Source: Prevotellaceae bacterium (GTDB lineage: Bacteria > Bacteroidota > Bacteroidia > Bacteroidales > UBA932). From it: DNA of 9,156 nucleotides. Below are positions 5,715-9,156 of this stretch, in pieces. The DNA is taken from the NCBI GenBank assembly GCA_031287815.1, contig JAITSM010000157.1, positions 1 to 9,156 of the forward strand, given 5' to 3'. How positions within the stretch are numbered: the stretch's first letter is position 1; every line of letters starts with the position of its first letter. Both the position numbers and the translations under genes were made by a program. The notes below the pieces were generated by a model that did no database searches, had not been told where the DNA came from, and saw only the letters and a list, made by a program, of their open reading frames with translations.

Positions 5715-6713
5715 ATGAAGCACATCTACCGCATAACTATTGCCTGCCTTTTATTTTCCGCCTGTGCGTTTCCTTCCGGCGATTACCATACCATCGAAGG
5801 TTTTACTATGGGTACCTCGTTCCGCATTATCTTCGAAGGCGCGCCGCCGGCAGCGGTACAGGCAGGCGTCGATTCGCTGCTCGCGCAAATCGACCGCTCG
5901 CTGTCGGCCTACAACCCCCAGTCCATTATCTCCAAAATCAACCGCAATGAGGCGGTGGAGGCAGACAGCTTTTTTCTCGCCGTCTTCCGGCGCAGCCATG
6001 AAATTTACCTGGCTACCGGCGGCGCATTCGATATTTCGGCTTCCCCTTTGTTTAACGCGTGGGGCTTCGGCTTTGCCGGGCGCGATACGGTGACGCAGGA
6101 AAAAATAGACAGCCTCCAACAATTCACCGGCATGCACCATGTCTGGCTGGAAGGAACGCGCGTGGTAAAAGACGACCCCCGCGTAACCCTCAACGCCAAC
6201 GCCATTGCCAAAGGATTTGGCGTGGACGTGCTGGCGGGATTTTTGGAACAGGCGGGCAGCCGGAATTTCCTGGTCGAAATCGGCGGAGAGTTGCGCTGCA
6301 AGGGAAAGAACAGCGAAGGGAAAGACTGGGCTATCGGCATCGACAAGCCGGTGGACGGAAATATGTTTCCCGGAGAACACCTGCAAACCGTCGTCCGCCT
6401 TACGGATAAAGCGATGGCGACTTCGGGGAATTACCGCCAATACTATGAAGAAAACGGGAAAAAGGTAGTGCATACCATTCATCCGGCTACCGGCTATCCG
6501 GCGGTGAACAGCCTGCTTAGCGCCACCGTCATGGCCGCCGACTGCATGACCGCCGACGCTTACGCCACTGCCTTTATGGCCGCAGGGCTGGAAGAAGCGC
6601 AACAATTATTAGCCGCGCATCCCGAACTGGACGCTTACCTGATTTATGAATGCCAGGGAAAACTGTGCGTCTATACCCCTCCCCAGCCCTCCTCGAAGGG
6701 GAGGGGGTTGTAG
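5715..6713 (+). CDS. apbE: FAD:protein FMN transferase (ApbE), lipoprotein
   Basis: ApbE transfers FMN from FAD to a Thr of target flavoproteins such as NqrC or RnfG subunits, using Mg2+, outside the cytoplasmic membrane. This 332-residue copy begins with a lipoprotein signal peptide (lipobox FSAC, Cys17). Family motifs follow in order: GFTMGTSFRI (29-38), SLSAYNPQSIISKIN (62-76), FDISASPLFNAWGFG (105-119), NANAIAKGFGVD (160-171), VEIGGELRCKG (187-197), ATSGNYR (235-241), HTIHPATGYP (253-262) and the metal-site region MTADAYATAF (278-287). The core is complete, so it is probably active. Asn replaces Asp in the usual D-x-x-x-IAKG element, which I believe is also seen in related Bacteroidota proteins. 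Two oddities: the start codon abuts a heptamer repeat block, and the last 12 residues (TPPQPSSKGRGL) are read from a G/C-rich palindromic repeat. The flavoprotein target is not in this window. Confidence 0.95.
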   Translation: MKHIYRITIACLLFSACAFPSGDYHTIEGFTMGTSFRIIFEGAPPAAVQAGVDSLLAQIDRSLSAYNPQSIISKINRNEAVEADSFFLAVFRRSHEIYLATGGAFDISASPLFNAWGFGFAGRDTVTQEKIDSLQQFTGMHHVWLEGTRVVKDDPRVTLNANAIAKGFGVDVLAGFLEQAGSRNFLVEIGGELRCKGKNSEGKDWAIGIDKPVDGNMFPGEHLQTVVRLTDKAMATSGNYRQYYEENGKKVVHTIHPATGYPAVNSLLSATVMAADCMTADAYATAFMAAGLEEAQQLLAAHPELDAYLIYECQGKLCVYTPPQPSSKGRGL

Positions 6714-6770
6714 AGCGCACAGCCGTGCGCCCCTACAGTCCCCCCTCCTTCGGAGGGGGTTAGGGGGAGG
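6676..6770. repeat. Palindromic G/C-rich repeat between apbE and the MATE gene
   Basis: Three hairpins lie in a row. CCCCTCCCC (6676-6684) pairs with GGGGAGGGG (6698-6706). TGTAG plus GCGCAC (6709-6720) pairs with GTGCGC plus CTACA (6725-6737) around an AGCC loop. CCCCCTCC (6741-6748) pairs with GGAGGGGG (6752-6759) around TTC. The final GGGGAGG (6764-6770) can also pair with CCTCCCC at 6678-6684. This looks like an interspersed palindromic element of the kind scattered in Bacteroidota genomes. It fills the convergent gap and overlaps the last 38 bases of apbE. It may work as a two-way terminator, though it has no T-run. Confidence 0.85.
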
Positions 6771-6773
6771 TAA

Positions 6774-8192
6774 TTAAATTCTTGCTGTGAAATCCTTTGA
6801 TACGTCCGGGTTTTCGACGTCTTCTTCGGGCGCGTGGCGGCGATGGACGATACCGTGTTTCATCCATTTTCCCGACTTATAATAAAAGTATGCACCGGCA
6901 AACCCGATAACCCAGCCTACTATAATCGACCACCAGATACCGGTTTCCGCCATCTTCGTCTGCGAAAGGAACCACGCTACCGGCACCCGCACCAGCCATA
7001 ACCCGAGAAGCGTGATGAACATCGGAATGAGCGTGGCGCCTGCGCCGCGCATCACGCCGTTAAGGGTAAACATGGAACAGAAAACAAAGTAAAAAGAACA
7101 GATAATTACCAGGTATTCGTAGCCGATGCGCACGACCTCCATGCTGTCGGCGGCGGAAATATCCACAAAAAGGTGCATAATTTGTTTGCCCGACAGCAGC
7201 ATGACCAGCGTAGTCAGTACGCAGGTAATATTTGTCATAACCAGGGTAGCCCTGAGCCCGCGCTTGATGCGGTCATAGCGCCCGGCGCCGATATTTTGCC
7301 CCACGAAACCCGAAAGCGCCGCCGCAAAGTTTATGGCGGGCATGGCCACGAACATATCCACGCGGCCGGCGGCCGTGTAGGCAGCAATCGTATTTACGCC
7401 AAATTGATTGACGATAACCATGAGCGCCAGCCCGCCCAGCCCTACGAACGTTTGCTGTATGCCCGACGGCAGCCCGATACGCATGGATTCGCGGAAGGCG
7501 GTTTTGTCGAACGTCAGGTGGCGCAACGACAGGCGAACGAGGCTGCGGGTGTAGTACAGATACGCCAGCGTCGCCCACCACGAAAGCATGGTAGCAATAG
7601 TGGTCGCCCATGCGGCGCCTTTTATTCCCCAGCCAAATTCGGCGACAAACAGGTAATCCAGCCCGGCGTTCAGCGCGGTGGAGAGTATCAAAAAATAGAG
7701 CGGCGTTTTTGAATTGCCTATCCCGCGCAACACCGCCGCCACGCCGTTGTAGCAAAACATGGGCACTGCGCAAGTGAGTATAAGAATGGAAAAATATTCT
7801 GTGGCGTCGGGAATAATGGCTTCCGGCAAATCGATTAACCTGAAAATATCTTCGCTGAAAAACCAGCCCGCCAGCCCGACGATAATCCCGGCGACAAACA
7901 AGGTGATGTTAATAGTATCGGAAGCGCGGCGCACGTTTTCGTATTGTTTGGCGCCGAAATACTGCGATATTATCACCGAGCCGCCAATGGTCAGCCCGAT
8001 GACCATTGCGCAAATGGAAAAAATAATAGGAAACGATGCGCCGACCGCCGCCAGCGCTTCACGTCCGAGATACTGCCCGACCACAATACTGTCCACCATA
8101 TTGTACAACTGTTGAAACACGTTGCCAATCAACATGGGCATGGCAAATTTAAAAATGACTGTCGCTTCTTTTCCTTGAGTGAGGTCTTTCAT
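6774..8192 (-). CDS. MATE family efflux transporter
   Basis: This 472-residue inner-membrane protein of the multidrug and toxic compound extrusion family exports drugs or metabolites in exchange for Na+ or H+. About twelve hydrophobic segments are arranged in two six-helix halves. Recognisable family stretches are PMLIGNVFQQLYNMVDSIVVG (19-39), LGREALAAVG (42-51), RGIGNSKTPL (156-165) and GIKGAAWATTIA (189-200) in the first half, with the counterparts IGLPSGIQQ (239-247), GQNIGAGRYDRIKRG (298-312) and RGAGATLIPM (382-391) in the second. The closest type seems to be the MepA/DinF-like branch; the substrate is unknown. The length is normal, with a charged cytoplasmic tail (450-472). The start at 8192 fits the conserved opening L-T-x-G. 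No Shine-Dalgarno is visible (A/T-rich leader). A perfect -7 box lies 35 nt upstream, so it is probably transcribed alone. Confidence 0.95.
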   Translation of the reverse strand: MKDLTQGKEATVIFKFAMPMLIGNVFQQLYNMVDSIVVGQYLGREALAAVGASFPIIFSICAMVIGLTIGGSVIISQYFGAKQYENVRRASDTINITLFVAGIIVGLAGWFFSEDIFRLIDLPEAIIPDATEYFSILILTCAVPMFCYNGVAAVLRGIGNSKTPLYFLILSTALNAGLDYLFVAEFGWGIKGAAWATTIATMLSWWATLAYLYYTRSLVRLSLRHLTFDKTAFRESMRIGLPSGIQQTFVGLGGLALMVIVNQFGVNTIAAYTAAGRVDMFVAMPAINFAAALSGFVGQNIGAGRYDRIKRGLRATLVMTNITCVLTTLVMLLSGKQIMHLFVDISAADSMEVVRIGYEYLVIICSFYFVFCSMFTLNGVMRGAGATLIPMFITLLGLWLVRVPVAWFLSQTKMAETGIWWSIIVGWVIGFAGAYFYYKSGKWMKHGIVHRRHAPEEDVENPDVSKDFTARI

Positions 8193-8226
8193 GTATTAAA
8201 AAATAACCGTTGAAATTTTTGGATTG

Positions 8227-8234
8227 CAAAGATA
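8227..8234 (-). promoter_or_regulatory. Candidate -7 box for the MATE gene
   Basis: On the minus strand this reads TATCTTTG, an exact TAnnTTTG match, 35 nt before the start codon. It begins only 3 nt after the T-run of the preceding gene's terminator. A -33 box would have to lie inside the terminator hairpin, and none is seen there. Confidence 0.6.
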
Positions 8235-8237
8235 CGT

Positions 8238-8266
8238 AAAAAAAGCCGGACGCGTTGCCCGGCTTT
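8238..8266 (-). terminator. Intrinsic terminator of the OB-fold lipoprotein gene
   Basis: On the minus strand AAAGCCGG (8266-8259) pairs with CCGGCTTT (8249-8242) around a 9-nt loop, followed by a T-run continuing to 8238. It starts 25 nt after the stop codon of the leftward lipoprotein gene. Confidence 0.88.
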
Positions 8267-8291
8267 CTATCTTGATGATTGGCCTAATAAT

Positions 8292-8891
8292 TTATTCCGT
8301 AGCGGCATCCTGTATGCTGATGCTGTCTTGTTTTTCGCAGGCCTTCGTGGAGTCTTTCTTGCAGCAGGCTTTCGTAGAATCTTTCTTGCAGCAGGCCTTC
8401 GTGGAATCTTTTTCGCAGGCAGCGTCTTTTTCGTCGCATTCCACTGTTTCTATCGCCGTAGCAGTGATAGAATATTTGTGGATAACGCCTTCTTCAACGA
8501 TGATGCCTTTAATTTTTTCGGCTTTTGCCAGCAATTCGGCTTTTGCAGTAGAATCTTCCGTGGCATTGGCTTCATCCGTTAAGGTAGCGACGAAAGTTTC
8601 ATCAATGATTTCTTCATTAATGATACCTGTTACTTTCAATACGGAACCTTTTGCATCTTCAGGAACCGCCACGCCTTCGGCGGGAATCACCGTAATAGCG
8701 CGTTTTTCGCTACCGGTAATCTGAAGCGCTCCCGAATGGCAGCAAACATTTGTTAATCCGACAATAGTTACTTCCTTGCCGATGTACTCTACAGGGTTTT
8801 CGTAGAATTTATCTACACACAAACCTGCATCCTTTGTGCCGCAAGCTGCTAAAACTAAAGCAAGCGCGGCAATCGATAAAATTTGTTTCAT
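8292..8891 (-). CDS. OB-fold-like lipoprotein with Cys-rich repeated tail
   Basis: This 199-residue protein has a clear lipoprotein signal (lipobox LAAC, Cys17), so it should be anchored in the inner or outer membrane facing the periplasm or the outside. Residues about 24-105 look like the small OB-fold lipoproteins common in Bacteroidota: IGKEVTIVGLTNVCCHSGALQITG (37-60) with a Cys-x-His-Ser-Gly element, then ITVIPAEG and GSVLKVTGII (82-91). A helical, acidic stretch follows (108-150). The tail (152-190) contains three tandem 9-residue units DSTKACCKK, DSTKACCKK and DSTKACEKQ (162-188) and seven Cys. Metal or redox binding is possible but unproven. The start at 8891 fits the signal peptide. 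A TACCTTTG box lies about 64 nt upstream and a terminator 25 nt downstream, so it is probably monocistronic. No function is known to me. Confidence 0.85.
   Translation of the reverse strand: MKQILSIAALALVLAACGTKDAGLCVDKFYENPVEYIGKEVTIVGLTNVCCHSGALQITGSEKRAITVIPAEGVAVPEDAKGSVLKVTGIINEEIIDETFVATLTDEANATEDSTAKAELLAKAEKIKGIIVEEGVIHKYSITATAIETVECDEKDAACEKDSTKACCKKDSTKACCKKDSTKACEKQDSISIQDAATE
8328..8408 (-). repeat. Three 27-bp in-frame repeats in the lipoprotein gene
   Basis: Three 27-bp units at 8382-8408, 8355-8381 and 8328-8354 encode the 9-residue repeats. The first two differ at only two synonymous positions; the third differs more, replacing the second Cys by Glu and the last Lys by Gln. 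Such units can gain or lose copies by slippage. Confidence 0.9.
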
Positions 8892-8954
8892 TGTTTTTGA
8901 ACGTTTATTTGTTATTGTTTTAAAAAGTTATTTACGACGTGTAAAAAATTTTTG

Positions 8955-8962
8955 CAAAGGTA
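8955..8962 (-). promoter_or_regulatory. Candidate -7 box for the OB-fold lipoprotein gene
   Basis: On the minus strand this reads TACCTTTG, matching TAnnTTTG, 63 nt before the start codon at 8891. The leader between them is A/T-rich. No -33 box is evident. Confidence 0.55.
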
Positions 8963-9052
8963 GGAATTTATTTCTAATTAGTGATGATCTCCGCCATTTT
9001 TTTATTAAAAATTTGTTAATTATTCGGCACGGCAGAAAGAAAGCCGTAGGGG

Positions 9053-9073
9053 TGAACGGTCAACGGGGAACGG
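9053..9073 (+). repeat. Short heptamer array NNAACGG
   Basis: Three tandem 7-bp units, TGAACGG, TCAACGG and GGAACGG, lie between the lipoprotein promoter and the next terminator. They have the same period as the arrays at 4176-4381 and 5572-5714 but a different sequence, and no GCGYYAGC tag is visible here. Confidence 0.6.
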
Positions 9074-9084
9074 ACATCAGAAAT

Positions 9085-9117
9085 AAAAAAAACGCCGATA
9101 TGTTTCCATACCGGCGT
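9085..9117 (-). terminator. Intrinsic terminator of a leftward gene beyond the right edge
   Basis: On the minus strand an 11-bp stem (9117-9107 with 9102-9092) closes on a GAAA tetraloop and is followed by a T-run (A-run 9085-9092 on the plus strand). The one imperfect pair (9098/9111) is a G-U wobble on this strand but an A-C mismatch on the other, which supports leftward use. The gene it ends must lie to the right of the window. Confidence 0.8.
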
Positions 9118-9132
9118 CTTTCATTTTGCACA

Positions 9133-9156
9133 TGTAGGGACGAAAAATTTTTCGCT
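9133..9156. repeat. Palindromic repeat cut by the window edge
   Basis: TGTAGGGA followed by the perfect 14-nt palindrome CGAAAAATTTTTCG (9141-9154) resembles the first part of a hairpin of the TGTAG...CTACA type seen at 6709-6737. The right arm is outside the window. Confidence 0.45.

Noticed and set aside
5751..6605. 284-codon open frame on the minus strand inside apbE
   Set aside because: It is antisense to a complete ApbE with all family motifs, and the product has no recognisable domain.
6741..6759. Classical intrinsic terminator
   Set aside because: The hairpin is perfect but has no T-run on either side; it is better described as part of a palindromic repeat that might still stop transcription.
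8224..8724. 166-codon open frame on the plus strand over the lipoprotein gene
   Set aside because: Its repeated FVESF(L/S)QQA pattern is only the antisense reading of the 27-bp repeats; the minus-strand frame has a proper lipobox and a promoter box.

Overview
The window looks like chromosomal DNA from a member of the Bacteroidota, probably order Bacteroidales. The signs are a 16S rRNA 3' end of the Bacteroidota type (ending GGAACACCTCCTTT), several -7-type promoter boxes matching TAnnTTTG, weak or absent Shine-Dalgarno sequences, a tRNA without encoded CCA, and protein families typical of the phylum: a DUF6261-like protein, a PD40/SPOR envelope protein and small Bacteroides-style lipoproteins. 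The genus cannot be read from the sequence alone.

Layout. Positions 1-423 are the end of an rRNA transcription unit: the last 236 nt of 16S rRNA, a short spacer, tRNA-Ala(UGC), then a strong intrinsic terminator. No tRNA-Ile and no 23S gene follow, so this 16S gene appears unlinked from 23S. Positions 488-2184 hold a rightward pair, a YicC-family endoribonuclease and a SpoU/TrmH-type RNA 2'-O-methyltransferase. The methyltransferase ends in an 11-bp tail-to-tail overlap with a leftward 650-residue exported PD40/SPOR protein (2174-4126). The 481-bp gap 4127-4607 is full of 7-bp tandem repeats and ends in a hairpin-bearing leader. It is followed by the DUF6261-like gene with an Ig-like C-terminal domain (4608-5570). 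A second 7-bp repeat block (5572-5714) runs up to the start codon of a lipoprotein ApbE flavin transferase (5715-6713). The last codons of apbE lie inside a G/C-rich palindromic repeat that separates it from a leftward MATE efflux gene (6774-8192). A leftward OB-fold-like lipoprotein with a Cys-rich repeated tail (8292-8891) comes next. The right edge holds a third, small heptamer block, a terminator for a leftward gene outside the window, and the first part of another palindromic repeat.

How it fits together. The genes do not form one pathway. YicC and the methyltransferase are plausibly an RNA-metabolism pair beside an rRNA unit. The PD40/SPOR protein, ApbE, MATE and the OB-fold lipoprotein are envelope or export functions. 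I do not see a defence system, a CRISPR array, a phage or a transposase. The most unusual content is non-coding: three intergenic blocks built from different heptamers, two of them sharing a 14-nt tag (AAAAAGGCGCYAGC), plus palindromic repeats that have supplied the C-terminus of one gene and the immediate upstream region of the same gene.
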